A stretch of 64,000 nt of DNA from UBA4416 sp040386075. Lineage in GTDB: Bacteria; Bacteroidota; Bacteroidia; B-17B0; Aurantibacillaceae. Each line of letters starts with the position of its first letter. The first letter of the stretch is position 1. The translations under genes and the position numbers were made by a program. The stretch lies in NCBI GenBank assembly GCA_040386075.1, contig JAZKGE010000008.1:1-64000 (forward strand). Reading direction: 5' to 3'. Positions 63,957 through 64,000 of the stretch are shown piece by piece. The notes under the pieces were generated by a model that did no database searches, was not told where the DNA came from, and saw nothing but the letters and a program-made list of their open reading frames with translations.

Positions 63957-64000
63957 TAGGTTTATTTTTATAGTTTAAAATTAGGGATTTTTTCCGCAGT

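Overview
The window is a low-GC chromosomal stretch from a member of the Bacteroidota. The evidence is the TAnnTTTG-type -7 promoter elements, the lack of clear Shine-Dalgarno sequences, PorP/SprF proteins, SprB-type repeats, gliding-type (CHU_C) and type A secretion-sorting C-termini, and SpoIIE-type regulators fused to Reg_prop/Y_Y_Y propellers. Order or genus cannot be fixed from the sequence. It carries a complete chemotaxis system next to type IX secretion/gliding-type surface genes, with no flagellar gene in view, so the likely output is gliding or another surface behaviour (inference).

Layout. 1-4000: a phosphorelay operon with a truncated hybrid kinase, a REC-PAS-PP2C phosphatase and a pseudoREC-REC-Hpt protein. 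4024-7305 (minus): chemoreceptor, porin and small phosphate-binding-like protein. 7497-10821 (minus): NarL-type kinase/regulator pair with two paralogous small proteins. 11022-20424 (plus): exported protein, STAS, CheY, CheA, CheW, chemoreceptor, porin, chemoreceptor, barrel. 20565-28279 (plus): CheR, HBM-type chemoreceptor, porin, a histidine-less kinase, CheD, CheB, CheY, CheC-like phosphatase. 28679-30041: a SiaC-domain protein and a small helical protein. 30098-45194 (minus): PD40/TPR protein, two PorP/SprF proteins, a CHU_C protein and a roughly 3190-residue SprB-repeat adhesin interrupted by a 100-N gap. 45615-63956: mostly housekeeping and envelope genes (FAD oxidoreductase, kbl, Smr protein, ComEC, propeller-PP2C, Omp85-type barrel, LemA/TPM operon, glutaryl-CoA dehydrogenase-like enzyme, lipoproteins), a tRNA-Leu(UAG), and two small element-like insertions carrying GIY-YIG and GxxExxY genes.

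How it fits together. Each of the four chemoreceptors is followed in its operon by an outer-membrane beta-barrel gene, suggesting receptor-porin modules. The receptor upstream of the first porin has lost its aromatic C-terminal CheR-docking pentapeptide: a near-identical copy of the end of the next receptor was pasted in, and the severed tail (ending DYEKF) still lies downstream. Three chemotaxis promoters have an A-rich CCCYTA box exactly 50 nt before a perfect TAnnTTTG element. Two more (SiaC-like gene, T9SS cluster) show the same spacing with mismatches, suggesting a shared activator that links chemotaxis, the SiaC-like switch and the surface adhesin cluster. Adaptation is complete on paper (CheR, CheB, CheD, CheC-like phosphatase) without CheZ.
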